Shown here piece by piece: positions 21,090 through 34,700 of a stretch of 64,000 nucleotides of DNA. The translations under genes were made by a program, and so were the position numbers. This DNA comes from Dipylidium caninum (Eukaryota; Platyhelminthes; Cestoda; Cyclophyllidea; Dipylidiidae). The first letter of the stretch is position 1. Each line of letters opens with the position of its first letter. The stretch covers positions 1 through 64,000 of the forward strand of contig QEYB01001166.1 of the NCBI GenBank assembly GCA_017562135.1. Direction: 5' to 3'. The notes under the pieces were generated by a model. The model did no database searches, was not told the origin of the DNA, and saw only the letters and a list, made by a program, of their open reading frames with translations.

Positions 21090-22100
21090 AATAAGTAACA
21101 TTTGCTGTAACCCTCAAGCTTCGTAATAAATTATATTTTTCGGTTGAAATAATTTTTGTTCTAATAAGGAGAAAAGATGTCAAGGCCAATAATAGAAGGA
21201 AATTTACGTCATTGTATGTTATTTTGTTTGATCAAGAGTTGAGCGTAAACGAAGCAGTGAAAAAATTAATGAAACTTACGGCGATGTTCTAAGCCTCAAC
21301 AATGTTCACAGACGGTTTAAAAAGTATAAAAATGGAAATAGGTATATCGAAGATGTTGAACGAAAAGGATGACCTCACAAAATGGATGATAATATCCGGA
21401 GGGCGATGGCGGAGACAGATCCTCGTCATACTATCAGGGAATCATCGCTAAAGATAGGCTGTCTATAGTCTACAGTTCAGTATCATCTTTATTCCGTAGA
21501 AAAAGTGCATGGGTAAGGAATTTGGGCACCCGATGAGTTGACAGAAGGTACTCGAACAAGGCCGTAAAACCTGTGCGTCTCTTGGTATGAAACCAATAAA
21601 TTTCGCGAAAAATTGCAACTGTACGAAAAAACCTACGGCTTTCGCACACAGGTCCTTGTTTGTGTGTGGTGGAATTTCTCAGGAGTCATAGGTTATAAAT
21701 TGCTTAAACCTAGTGAGACAGCTACAACGACAGCGTATTGTAACCAGCTCAAGCATATGAAGAAATTCTTAACAATACAATGTTCTGGCTTGTTGCAAGA
21801 GAGATTCCTTCGCCACGATATCGCAAAGTTTCATGACCCACAAATGACACGAGAAGAGAAATTAGGAAGCTCGAATGTGAACTTTTAACTCATCCACCTT
21901 AGTCACCAGATCTTTTGCCGTCAGTTTACCATCTTTTCAGATCCCCAGAGCATACAACGTTGAAGAAGTGAAGCAACAGGTGTTCAAAAAAGGATGTAAC
22001 ATCTTTTGTCACAGTGCAGGATATCTTCAATAAACGTTTTTCACTAACAACAAATTTTATTAATTTTACGTTTACCTAACAGCAAAGTATTAGATACGTT
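21090..22100 (+). mobile_element. Decayed mariner-family DNA transposon
   Basis: From an ATG near 21,177, joining frames across several indels, the translation follows a mariner transposase. The N-terminal helix-turn-helix region is seen as RHCMLFC, INETYGDVLS and RRFKKYKNG, then TDPRHTIRESS. Next comes VCVWWNFSGVIGYKLL (the VWWDxxGxxxYELL block), then HDIAKFH (the HDNARPH block with its Asp kept), and HPP-stop-SPDL (the third catalytic Asp kept). The segment around the first catalytic Asp is deleted, and there are several in-frame stops and frameshifts, so it cannot be active. Short inverted matches flank it (TTTGCTGTAA at 21,101-21,110 and CTAACAGCAAAG at 22,077-22,088), which probably mark worn terminal repeats. 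The element is about 1 kb, a little shorter than a typical mariner. Confidence 0.85.
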
Positions 22101-22109
22101 CCTTCCAGA

Positions 22110-22601
22110 ACTACCTGACAAGTTTACTGTGATTACTAACGTGAACCCACTAAAAGTCCGACCGACCGGCTGCATTCAAGTTAATGGCGGTTGGGTCTGA
22201 GTGGTAGTTTCGGGAAGCTATCGCCAAGGAGTAAACAGAAGAGGAGAACCGCAGAATACAAAGGTAACCAGGTGATGATAAACAGGGCGAAGTTAATAAT
22301 TGTAATTTATTGCAATTAATACTGTGAATAAAGCTCTGAATGACAAACGGTGATTCCCAATACATTTTCCTACACGCTCAATTAAACGCGTCTGCATGAA
22401 GACTAAGATGGACGTGCAGACACTGTGATGTCTGAGGCGGAGATAAGAGAGTGCAAGTGGTACGTGAATCGGATGAGTCAAACAACGACAGCGGCCACGG
22501 CTGCTACACATCAGGAAACAGAGCAGACAAACCAACAGAGCAAGCAGAAATGGGAGGTGAATTGGAATCATAAAATATCGGAAATGTAAAAGTAGACAGG
22601 G
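22110..22601. other. 3' region of the CDP-diacylglycerol synthase gene
   Basis: The region lies downstream of the minus-strand stop codon. A minus-strand AATAAA at 22,306-22,311, about 290 nt past the stop, is the best polyadenylation signal; the 3' UTR is inferred to end shortly after it. Confidence 0.5.
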
Positions 22602-25600
22602 TCAGGGCACTTCAGCAGCCCGGATATTCTCACCAAAGGCCATCAGAGGCGCTGCTAGTTCACGTGGTACATGTCCACGTCGAAGGAGGCCGTCAAGGAA
22701 GAGATTCAATATCGCTAGCTGTTCGTGCCGAGGGAGCACAAATACCTGCTGCAGGAGGCTATTCGGTGTCAGGGGCCTGTTATGTTCATGAAAAAGAGGA
22801 AATGAGATTAAAATAATAGATGAGTGCGGAATTCCAAGACGACTTCGTCTCTACCCCACCCTGGCTTCCATAACAGCATACCTTCATAGACGTAGTTGGC
22901 ACCACCCAGTCATCTAGACGTTATGCTATCCACCACAACGCTCCCTAGTCCGTACCATTTATTCTAACGACCAAAATGATGACGGCATCCAAGAGCCAAA
23001 CAAAAAATTACTTACTTCCGTCAAACAACAATTCCAACCCCTACACATCGCTGATACCGGTTTGCATTCAGTGGGGAACATAAAACATTAACGGATACAT
23101 ATGTCGTATTTTTTTGACCTCTCCACTGAAATGAAGAGCTAAAGGTGGTGCGATAATTTGCTGCTAACAGTGAGAACAAAGGAAAAATATCATAGCGAAA
23201 ATATGACATTAACTTTGATGATGCCGCACCGCCATGTGATGCAAAAAATGAATAATAACAAAAAGTACTCACTTGACAAAAGAGTTGTAGTAAAAGAAAA
23301 CGAACCACCCAACAAGAATTTGGCAATCAAATCTGTCCAGAATGCCTCCATGACCAGGAATAACATCACCAAAGTCCTTAATTTTGAATGCCCTCTTAAA
23401 TCCACTTGCAAAGAAGCCTCCGAATGGGCCCACAATAGATATGAAGGCTCCAATCAAGACGCAGTGGAAGAAGTAGGGATACCAGGGCACCTGCTTGACG
23501 GGCACAAAAAACTAAAAAACCGACCAATGAACACTAAACATTATTGCCTACCGTGCTGTCAGTTATAAATTCATACCATCTTACCAGCCATCGAGAGACA
23601 TTGTGCAAACGCGGAATGAAGATGGCATCAGGTACACAGTCCATCGAGAGTGCACCCATTCGATCGTCATACTCAATAGGACATATGAAATGACTTTTGC
23701 CGATCATGCACCAAGCTAACAGGAGACCTACGAAGAGGGAGGAGATACCACCGCCTATAAAACCCTCCCATGTTTTCTTCGGCGATACCTTGATGAGAGG
23801 TGTTTTCCCAAAGAGCATGCCGAAGACGTAGGCGAAAATGTCGTTAGAGATTACCATGGCGACGGGTACTAGAAACCTAGGGCAAAATGTACACATGAAT
23901 GCAAAACAGCCAACACTTTGTATTAAAGCGGCGAAGAGAAGATTTACACAGGTAACCCTCAGGATGATCAACTTATCTGGAGTAAGTGCCTACCTTACAA
24001 ACGAAACATGAACTAAAGAAAAGTATCATTCATCAAATCATGTTGCCTTCTCCACTACTTGGAAGGTACACTCCTCTGAGGCGAGAATGACATTTAAAAA
24101 ATACTTGCAAATCTTCCCGCAGATACGCAACATAATAAATTAGTCTGATTGAGCACAGACCGAGTATATTCACTAAGATATGAGAAAAAACCTACTAAGA
24201 CAAAACCATATTCTCTACATAGCCTAACTACCTGCTATATTTATCGAATCCTAACTCATAGATTTATCCTTTCTGACCTAGGATATGCCACCTCTCACGT
24301 TGAGATAGCAATCCGTTACAGCATAAAGAACTTTTGGCACACGACAGCTGTGAGAGGTTCATCTTGCACTCACGTCGTCTCTCTCCTCCCTTCCCGCATT
24401 ATGGCAGGTAATGTAGTCCTATCTCTTCTTTTACAACAATGGCAGCCATACGCCAAGAAATAGAGTGAAAACGCGCTCCCAAAGTAACGTTTAAGTGCTT
24501 TGGTATAAACGAAGAGAAAAAGAGTAAATACTTCTCAAATCAACCCCAATTTGGGAGAAATAGACTTTTCTGAACAATAATCTTCGAGTGTAACAATGTG
24601 CTAGGCGTTAGGGAATATTGCGGACGAAATTATCGTCGTAAGACAGAGTAATACGGTACCCAGCCATAAACGATGACGACTTTGGGTATTACAATTCATT
24701 TTCGATATTCAAAAGGGCACTTGGGTGTGGCTCACCAAATGAGACCATCGAAGATGCTTTGAATCATGAAGTGCGATGAGGAGACAATGATCAGGAGAGA
24801 GACGTGGGTCCAACCGAACTGCAGGGAAAAAAGAGTATGGGATTTCAATTTCACAACCTGTAGATTACATGGACGGGAAACTCGATTCCAAGTAGCATTG
24901 TAACGGGAGAGTTTAATAATAACTAAATGTATAGGTCTAAGGCTAGAGTTGGATGACTAATTTAGAACATAGAGATTGTGATGACGGGAGAAAAATAGGC
25001 GTCAACACTAACTCCATTATAAAGGGGCTTTAACCCATGCATGCGAGGGGAATGCACTGAGATTTAGGGAAGCAGAACAAGCTCACACGTAGTAGAGTTC
25101 GAGGAAACGTGAGTTTAACTGTTCTTTATAGATACAATTCACCTCAGGAATCGCACCCCAAGGTGCTATGAGTGATATATAGCCATGGATTCTGTATCAT
25201 GAAAAGAAGGGGGCGATGTCGTTGACCCGAGGACACTTGTGGTAAAATTTGTAACCCACCAGTGTCGACACTTCATCGGCCTTAACAACTACTCACTAAC
25301 GCGTATAAGACGAGTACCACGGAAACGTTCCAATGAATATTCTCTCCTCCAACATCAGTAAATTGTAGTAGCATTTGTCACATGAATGAGGTAGGACAAA
25401 TATTAGCTAAAGATACCTTGTAGTAACGCGATGCGAAAAGTTCGCTCTCATGCAGAACTTACGAAAAGAGTTTGTCGCTATAGCCACTCAGACGCCAACG
25501 ACTATGCTTCGTTCACTGCTGCTTCTCAAATAATCAAACATGAAGTAATAATGAATAGAAAAATGTGAGGAACAAGACTTCGTTCGCAACTGTTAGAGCC

Positions 25601-28600
25601 GCAAAACAACTCACAAGAGTAAATTGCTTCAAGTAGTGACGTCGCACAAGGCTCAACACGAAGGCAACAATGCACCCACAGTAGAGAGTAAATGATATAA
25701 AGCGATGATAAACCACCAATGGGGCTAGAAAGTCCTAAAAGATAGAGGTATAATACGATATGTTCCACCGGATCTCTGAATAGAAGATAGTATAATGAAA
25801 ACTAAATAAAACTGTGAAGATTGGGCTAACAGTTAAAGGAAATGCCTATCATTTACTTTCATGAAATCCCAAAACATAACAGATCGAAGGCGCCACTTCC
25901 TCACTTCCACCCAATTCCGATGTGACGAGACAAGCATGAGAACAGCTACTCCTCCTACCTCAAATCAACCTTCTTCCTGCACATGGCGCGCACTGCGTTA
26001 GTTGTGACTCAACTCGATTCATTCACCTTCACACAGTTATCGTTGACGGTCATAACGAAATTGCCTATACCAACTGTGTCCCTACAAGATGATTATTTTT
26101 GAATACATTGTCGTATGCACTGCCAATTGATGGAATAATATTGAAGAAATAGATCCGATTAACATCAGTCCTCGGTGTAACCAAAACGAGCATTACCTAC
26201 CCATACCCCACGCCCGTGTATTCCTCATTTAAAAAAAGTCTTCTTCAAGAAATTCTACAACCTACACTACTAATATCATCGTGATAACTTGCCCCGCTAC
26301 TTAATACCTAGGAGTAATTTGATGTGAACCCATGCCTATATCTCTAAAGTTGTTCACTAACACTTCGACTGTGTAACAAAACCTCCTTTCCACGGTAAGC
26401 CTTCTTATGACAAATGTGGTGCGTTAATTGCTTGTTGCCATGAGTAAAATTAGAATTTTCAACTCATTTATCGTGTGGTGTTTGTAATTTTGAGTTTATG
26501 TTAACCTTCTCAATAGGGCATGGCGAGGCGCACAGCCTATGAGTTCGAGGAATAGGAGTGAAGCAACAGCGACCCTATTATCAATTTCCTTGCGTATTTT
26601 TGACCTATGAATCACGAAAGCCCGTGCCTCCTGTTCAATTCTAACGTATTTTTTTGTCGATCTATCGGAAATAAAGCAATGCCCTACTCCACATCAATGC
26701 AATAGACCGTTTTTGGTGAGGATTTTTAGTCACAAAAAAGTAGATACTCCGACTCATCGCTGCCGTGATAATGCAGATCAATTAAAACCATTTCACTCCA
26801 TGCCACTGCAGATTTTAGAACTCAGAAAAAACCAAGAAATGAATTCGCTTTCAGTGGCCGGATATTCCAAGTCTCCTAGGGAAAAGCTCTGTGTATTAAT
26901 TACTGCATTGATAATTTACGAGTAATGACAAATAACGATTTAAGATCGGACATTAACGAAGAGGAACGCTCAGAAGAGAAATTTGTCCGAATGTAAGGAA
27001 GTGAAAATTTTCCATGAAACACTACTCAAAACCAGAGTAATAACAAAAAGAGACTTTATACTCAGGTGAATACATTCAAAATTAGCAGTCAGTCAAAAAC
27101 GTAATTGACAATGAGTATCGACCACGTTTCAATGATGCATTAGTAAATGATGGGATTAAAATATGCCAAAAGCATAACCTAGAGTATTGGAATTTGATAC
27201 TTTAGGATTTTTATTGGAAAGAGAGATTGTAAAGCTATGGAACCTATTTAGCAAGAAATGGGCGTGGCGGAAGGGCGGTCGAAAGACGTATTTGGCAACA
27301 CTCAGAAACGATGTGAGCTACAAACCAAGGGTCGATTAGTTTGATTCAGTTCACCGCGATTGAACGTCTGGGAAGAAGACATTTCACTCAACCCATCAAA
27401 TGAAGCCACTAGAAAGAGTTCCACATATCAGAGAAACTATCTAGTTTCTTGGTCCTAGATTTAGGGAGATTTCACCTAGTAAAATGAAATTCCATCTCAT
27501 TCTACTTACAATGGGCACAAGTGGAGATGAGACAATGCAACTAAGTCCCAGATTTATCAAAGATCACAGTAAAATAAGTATGGAGAAATTTTCACTTAGA
27601 GTAGTCCCAAAAATGCGTATTCCACTTTACTTTAGGTGTATACTCGCCCCAACCAAGTGATGGCTTAGTAAGTCATTTTTCGTGATCCTAATGGAGAGGA
27701 AACAAAAATCCAAAATTATTAGACAAATCCCTAGTCTCCTTCACCTCCTCCACCTCGCCAACCTGCAATAATCAATTTGCTAGCAAGCAAGTCAGACCAA
27801 TGACATCGCAGTAAGTTATTTACATAGAAGAACAAGAAATAGGACAGATTACACGCGAACTTATTGGCCGTTCAGAGCAATATACCTGAACAGAAGGCTA
27901 TTCTGTCAACATGCAACTGGAAGTTGCAACAGTAGTCATCAACTCATTATTACCATGGAAGAGAGTGGGTTAAGCATAAAAATGCCCAAGATCTGAATAC
28001 AATTGGTCGTCTGGCTAAACAGCCAAGTTTCTTCCGATCTCGAGTCAGCCAGTTTATGACGTTACCTGATTGTTTAAAAAAATTAAGCATTTGCTATTGT
28101 CCAAGAATCTTTTAAAGTGAACAAGCACTTGTAAGCTTTCCAAGAGCGTCATTAGTCCTTCTCATTAGCCACGAGGGCCAGAGAAAAACCCAAAAATCCA
28201 ATCAAATAAACACTTCGAAAATGCAGCATGGAGAGACGACGTCAAAAAGCTTTTCTTAAAGTCACTTCCTCAACATAAATGAGAGAAACATGAAATGATC
28301 TCGTATTGAAGCTTGAAAAATAAAAAGAAGCACTGGGATATTAACTGGCTCGTTCTGTAACTTCTGCAAAAGGAAATCAAGATTGCAGGTCAGACTAAAT
28401 TAATTTTCCAAGAGGCCTCCTCATCGGCCTCTTGACTAAGGACGCCTATACTAAGTCTACCGAACAAAGTAAATAATAGTAGGAGAGGAGCGGACCCCGT
28501 TACACTATGAATAATCAAAGTACATATAAGTGTACCCATTTCGTTCTCTATCGAAATCACCAATCAATGTAGAAAACAAACGTGCAGACTACATTCAAGG

Positions 28601-30531
28601 AATCCAGAGAGTATGATAATACTTTTTCAGGTAAACGAAAAGAGCTAACATGGAATGCCTTGTTCTCAGCAAAGTGGTGACATTCCCTGATTCAGAAATG
28701 ACGTATTTGATTGGATTAAAAAGTATTGAACCTACTTTTATATGTGGTCGTTTTAATAAACTACAATTTTTTAGCCGGCAACAGCGTCGGAAATTGCAGT
28801 AAATATGTTTTTAAGGTGGATAACAATGTTCACGAACATGTGCTTTGTTTAAAAGTTGGAAAGCGTCTAGCACCAAGAGCACTTTCTATAGCGAAGATCA
28901 AGAGAAAAAAGCCATCCTGCCATTGTTCTACCATACTGACTAACCTTTCAACTGCCAATAGCGATAGGAATTGGTACAGCGGCTAAGCTGAAAACTGAAG
29001 GTTCATAACTCTAGATGGAGGTAAATTGAAATAGTAAGTGAACTCACTTCTTTTGCCAGAAGAATACGAAAACGTCCAATTAGACTTTCACCGAAGAAAA
29101 AGTAATTAGAAGTGAAGAGAAACATCCAAGAGAGAGTGCGAAACCAGGGGAGATTGTGCGTCCGGTAAACCACATGGCCAATGTGAATAAGCTCCTTGAA
29201 GCACAGTAGCTGCAAGCACAAGACCTACCAAAAGCAAAGCACACCACGGTGATTTCGTGCTTACTTTGCACACAGAATGTCTAACAAAGATGAGGTTAAC
29301 CAACTAGTAGACTGTTTGTGTATTCAAACGTCTTTGTAAAATTATTTATTAAAAAAAAATTTGGCTTAGATGAAGTGTGCAAAATATTAAGCATGAAGCC
29401 GGAATAGTCACCTCGAACTGAAAAGAATGCCTTTGAAACTACCCTGTAAGAAATAAGCACTCAAATAAACACCCTCCTAAGAGCCTATAGAATGAGCCGA
29501 TAGGTACTTTAGAAACGGAATTTTGTAATTATTGAAATGAGGAGAACCAAATGAGCGTTCTGCCAAAAATTGATACACTAACTACTCGCAGAAATAATGA
29601 AAACGTGGAACGCAATTTAAATTAACTCATAATAAACAGGGCCAGAGTAATCCCCAGAAATGGGTATTTCACTAATTAAATGCAATAACACGAGTTGATG
29701 AAAGCTCTCCTGAGATTGCGTGGATGCTAGAATGAGAAAAATGTACACCCTGTAAATTTCCTTGAAATGAAAGAATATTCGATCCGAAGTATGATTAGAG
29801 CCCAATAATCTCATAATAGTGTACATTTTGGGCCAATAATCAAGGAAATAAAGGCGCCTATAACCGGTATCAAATAATCAGATGCCAATTATTGCTGACA
29901 AATTTAAGCGAACCGCTTATCGTATCGAAACCGACTATCATATCGAAAAACGAGAAAGAAATAGCGCATGAGTTAAGAGCCAGCTAACATCACGAACCTT
30001 GAGGTAAAAGTTAGAAAAGAGCTATACAAATGACGGACATGAGCACAAAGACTAGTAGATCTGGAAAAGTCATGCATAAATGTCCAAAGAGCACGTTAGC
30101 AACACCAAAAAAAAACGAATTTTAAGGTCTAAAGGGTAATACAATTTCGACGAATGTATGGCAGTTTAAATTGGGTTTAACCACAAACTTTCAACAGTGG
30201 GAAGCAACATACCAAAAGTACCAAGGCGAGAGGACCGAGGTAGATAAGAAAGAGGAAGCCACTTATCATGATGATGGACATAAACAGGCGAACAATGCAA
30301 TTAGTGTGGCGCGGCGAGAGACCGGCCAAGGAGCTTTCAAGGAAAACAGGAACGTGATCGGTGCCGTGAGGCACTTTTTCCGCCGCATTTGGATCGATGT
30401 CGAGATCGCTCGCGAGAGGAGTTTCGATAGCTTCGTCAGCGGAGGAGTAATCGCCGGCTTGCGGCAAAGGTGGAGAGCTAGCGGTAGTGTATTGGGTCTG
30501 ACCCAAAGAGATAAGAAGATCACGTTTTCTT
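22602..30531 (-). CDS. CDS1: Phosphatidate cytidylyltransferase (CDP-diacylglycerol synthase), seven exons assembled
   Basis: Minus-strand exons: 30,531-30,213; 29,224-29,048; 25,734-25,615; 24,818-24,736; 23,876-23,585; 23,511-23,273; 22,776-22,602. They join in frame to give 467 residues plus an unresolved N-terminus; animal CDS1/CDS2 are about 445-460. The enzyme makes CDP-diacylglycerol from phosphatidate and CTP in the ER membrane, feeding phosphatidylinositol and cardiolipin synthesis. Seen in order: an acidic N-terminal region; [11 protein letters not shown] and other membrane segments; [73 protein letters not shown]; and the family signature [10 protein letters not shown]. The last exon ends at a TGA at 22,604..22,602. 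All listed donors and acceptors are GT and AG. The intron at 23,512-23,584 is only 73 nt, whereas others reach 3.3 kb. The true first coding exon lies upstream of 30,531. Whether the gene is closer to CDS1 or CDS2 was not determined. Confidence 0.94.
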
Positions 30532-30826
30532 CTTAAAGCATCAAAGTAGAGAGGATACAAGCATTACAAATTCTTTGCCTTAACCCCATAAGCCATAAAT
30601 GTAACGAAAACCGTTGCCGTCCTAGGAACCACTTTTTATCGACATCAGTGTAAGAAAGAAGGATTTCACACTCCTGTAGTTCATTAAAGACAGTATATAT
30701 ATATATGACAAACACAAAAAGACAACAATCCGTATACAAAAAATGAATGCAAGAATTAAGCAAAATCTCAATTTGCTAACGACACTAGTTGATGGATTAA
30801 TCTCCATACAATCATAATTCGATTAC

Positions 30827-30868
30827 CGAAGGTCGCCTGCGAGTTAGTGAAGAATCCGCCTCATCCAT
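30827..30868 (-). CDS. Candidate first coding exon of the CDP-diacylglycerol synthase gene
   Basis: An ATG at 30,868..30,866 opens a 14-codon minus-strand run, MDEADSSLTRRRPS, that ends at a GTAATC donor. Acidic then basic residues would suit the cytosolic N-terminus of this enzyme. The reading phase at the donor (0) does not match the phase needed by the acceptor at 30,532-30,533, so this is only a candidate. A base error here, another small exon, or another start would change it. Confidence 0.25.
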
Positions 30869-31734
30869 CTTGGCAAACACCACGCTAATGCCAATAGCGA
30901 GCTCAGTCACGTCAGTGAGAGCCTGAATCGTTTGAGCGAGGCATTCAGGATGAGACCACTTAAAGATATTCAAGCATCAGGGTTAACTCATACCTTAGAT
31001 AATTAGAAATGCTAATACATAAAAGAACGAGAGAACCACTTTATTTGTGGAATACAAGGAGGGGGTATATTTGTGAAAGAACCATAAGTTTGGAAAATGA
31101 TTTATGATTAAATTGCTTACTCTTACTTCATCTAGGCAATTTATCCTATTCAGAGTGCACTATAACAGCCATTGTTTTAGTGGACCTGATTTAACTTAGA
31201 GTCTCAAATGTCTCCAAACGAAAATAGTAATTATAATTTTTCCTCAGAAACATGCCACCCTCTAATGCCGTATTCGAGCAAAGCTTTTTACAAGCTTAGA
31301 TAAACAGTTAGAAATGCCTGTGAATATTTCTTTTACCTTCAATACAACACTTCATCGTTATTTTGTTTTACTTTTCCAATTTAAATTATTCCTCATCCCC
31401 TTCTTGTACGTGACGATTACTTTAGCGCGTTACTTAGCGGAGTGCATTGGTCCCACGACCCAACGTCGCACTTTAGGCTGTCATGTCTGCCAATTATTCA
31501 ATTCACGGTGAAAGCTTCGTCATTACAATTGCCAAAACACTTGTTCCGTCTCATACCTTCTCCCTCAAGATAGTCCAAATGCGTTACCTATATTGATTCC
31601 TATAATCTCAAACTATGACCACTTACAATTTCTTCACACTTTTTTCCTGTTATTTCCTAGAGCTTTAATCCCTTACCTCATTTGCTAATTACTTTACCTG
31701 TGTTCCTCTTTGATTTCAGACTATTCTACCCGGG
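30869..31734. promoter_or_regulatory. Intergenic region between two divergent genes
   Basis: The minus-strand lipid gene and the plus-strand phosphofructokinase gene point away from each other with about 0.9-1.2 kb between their 5' coding ends. The region is AT-rich with no strong TATA box that I can assign; a TA dinucleotide run lies just inside the lipid gene at 30,694-30,706. A polypyrimidine tract and TTTCAG precede the ATG-bearing exon at 31,720-31,750, so a non-coding 5' exon of phosphofructokinase probably lies in this interval. Confidence 0.45.
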
Positions 31735-34700
31735 ATGCAGCAAGCAAGAGGTACGTACCCTCCACAACATATTACCATAATGTCCTTTCGACTCACTCTA
31801 GAACTTTACCTGTGTCATGATCATTTACCTCTTTCAGTCAGGAAATCGGAGAAACAAAACAAAGCTTGTAGGTTTTAGAAAGTGTCGCGTGTGTATATGA
31901 TTGTCGTTGCTCGATTCCGCCCTCTCGTTTCCTTCATGTAGCTTTGGCTTTTTCTTTTTGAAACACAAAAATACGCTTATGATCTGTCTGCACACCCGAT
32001 CTGGTTTGCCTATTGCTTTTGTTATTATCTACTTTCAAATTGCCTTTATAGATTTGATCGTCGTCCCACAGTCGCCTTCCCCGGTATGGAGGGCAAGTAC
32101 GTTGCAAAAGGCCAGTTTTCTGGCGAATCGATTGCGGTATTAAGCAGCGGCGGAGACGCCCAGGGCATGAATTCGGCCATACGTGCTGTGGTACGAATGG
32201 GTCTCTATTGTGGCTGTCATGTCTTCTTTGTAAAAGAAGGCTATCAGGGCCTTGTCGACGGCGGCGACAATATCAAGGAAGCTACGTGGGCCGACGTTTC
32301 TGGCATTGTGCAATTAGTTGAGTTTTTTTTCAGTTCTCTTAATGAAATGCATCTTTGAACACTTGTGTAGAACAGATCTTTCACATGGATGCTTAGTGTA
32401 TGATTTTTCGTAGACTTTAATATTATATTAATCATGCTTCATGGTCATAATCTTCACTCGCGAAAGTATCGAGTACAGAAGACGTGCCAATGACCTTGAA
32501 ACTTCACCTAAATTTTTCTACTTTTATATCAGTTCAGGGCTTAAGTCAATACACCATGCTGTAAAATCATGCAATATTGGCTCTGCTTTGAAGTGTTTCT
32601 ACAGCAGTTTGATACCCAAACATTATGAAATTGATCGTCCCTATGTGGGTAGTTGGTTCATATGATGCAAGAAAGGTAGTGGAAATCCTCAGGCATATTT
32701 CCTGAATATATTCCGACACCTTTTCCCCCCATTTTTGAGCATATTTTCTGAAGGCTTCAGTGTAGGGCTTCTGGCGGCCATGAGATTTTTTCTCGAAAAT
32801 TTTTGACAAATGGTATGCGTGATCTCATGGTTATCCGTCCTTTGTATTCAAATCAAAGTTGGCAACCTTGAGTTAATTCTCGATTAACCCACGGCTTTTC
32901 GCGACAACTGTGTATTGAATATCCCGTCAAATGAGATTTTTTGAATTGGGATTGCTATCGAAAATTCTAAATGAGATCAGAGAAAACAATATTTCTTAGG
33001 GGGGCACCGTCATTGGTTCGGCGCGTTGTAAGGACTTCCGACAAAGAGACGGCCGTGAAAAGGCAGCACTGAATATGGTGAAAAACAGCATCCACAATCT
33101 CGTTGTTATCGGCGGTGATGGTTCTCTCACTGGTGCTAACGAATTTCGCGTTGAGTGGTCTTCATTGCTCGCTTCACTCTTTGAAAAAGGTGCGGAAAAT
33201 TCTTGACATCTTTACCTCTTCTTATAGTTTTTTCTATCCATTTGAAGAATCCAACGTTGGTATTTGAATTCCATTTCCTTTCATTTTTATAATACTAGTT
33301 TTTTGTTCAACGCAATTAATTTTCATATTTTGAACTATATTTTTTCGAGAGGAACCTACGCTCATCTTCGTCGAATAAGTTGATGGCGCATTGATTCAGC
33401 CTTAAAACGCGTTAATTTTTCTTGATGATAATAGGGTCCTCTTCATTCTGGTCCGGGTTGATTTTCGTTTATCTCATTGATAGGTTCATTATGTCCTAAG
33501 TAAGTTTTTTTTAATTTTGGGTCGCAGTTTCTCCTTGGCTAAAATTTATTCATTTTACAGTGATGTTTTTTGTGCCCGTCTTCATTTACCCTTCTTTATG
33601 TCCGTCTTGAAATAAAAAATGCGAATCATTGTGGCTTTATTTTAAGTTGTGTACTCTTCGTGTCCTAACAACTTTTTTACTCTGATCACGCTTACTTGGA
33701 CAAATTTTGTTTTATCACAAAAGACTTAAATTATTATGACACTGTGGTCCTAAGTCCTTGTGGTATTCCGATACTTATTATCTTTAGTCGATTATTACCA
33801 AAATGCACTGATGCGTATCGTTCGAAATTAGGTTCTTTGCTAACTTCCAGAACTTAAAACCTGAGGTATAGATTTGTTCCATTGTATTTACTTTCTTAGA
33901 ACATGGAAATTCAAATAACTTGGGATTCTCCTATGTTATTTGTTTTGAAATTATGCAATCATACATGGAACATTCATTTTTTAAACATCTTTTTTCGCAC
34001 TCCATTCTTTTAAAATAGGCGAAATTACTGAAGGGCAGAGGTCCGAGCATGAGCATCTCAACATCGTTGGCATAGTGGGCAGTATCGACAACGACTTCTG
34101 TGGAACCGACATGACTATAGGTGCAGACTCGGCTCTACACCGTGTGATTGAAGCGGCGGATGCTATTGTGACAACGGCTCAATCGCATCAGCGCTGCTTT
34201 ATTCTCGAAGTCATGGGTCGCAATTGTGGTTACCTTGCCCTTCTCTCTGCCCTCGCATCCGAGGCTGATTGGGTCTTTATTCCTGAGGCTCCACCCGCTG
34301 AAAATTGGCCGCAATTACTGTGTTCCAAGGTTCAAAGGGTATGCATAATTATTTCTTTTCACAATTGTATCTAGTGGCTAAACTTTATGTAACTGCTATA
34401 TTACTCTAAAATGGTGCTAATAAAATTTTTTTCCTGCTTGGCATTTAACTTGTTTTCGGACAATAGGGCGAATCTAAGGGTAAAATACGATGCATTAGTG
34501 ACAAGATATACCTTATCTCTTATAGCTGATCGGAATCATACAATACCAGATTTCGTTCGGGGTTGAGATAGGAGTATTGTTATTGAAGGAGGTTCGACTT
34601 TACTTTTTTGTCCACTTTGTTTGACTTTCAAACACAACGAGTGTTTTCAAATCTAAACCACTAAGCTTTTTATAATTTTATCGTGGCCTTCACAAGTATA

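Noticed and set aside
23158..23568. Plus-strand open frame of 136 codons
   Set aside because: It is the antisense shadow of exon 6 of the CDP-diacylglycerol synthase gene.
30171..30536. Plus-strand open frame of 121 codons
   Set aside because: It is the antisense shadow of the N-terminal exon of the CDP-diacylglycerol synthase gene.
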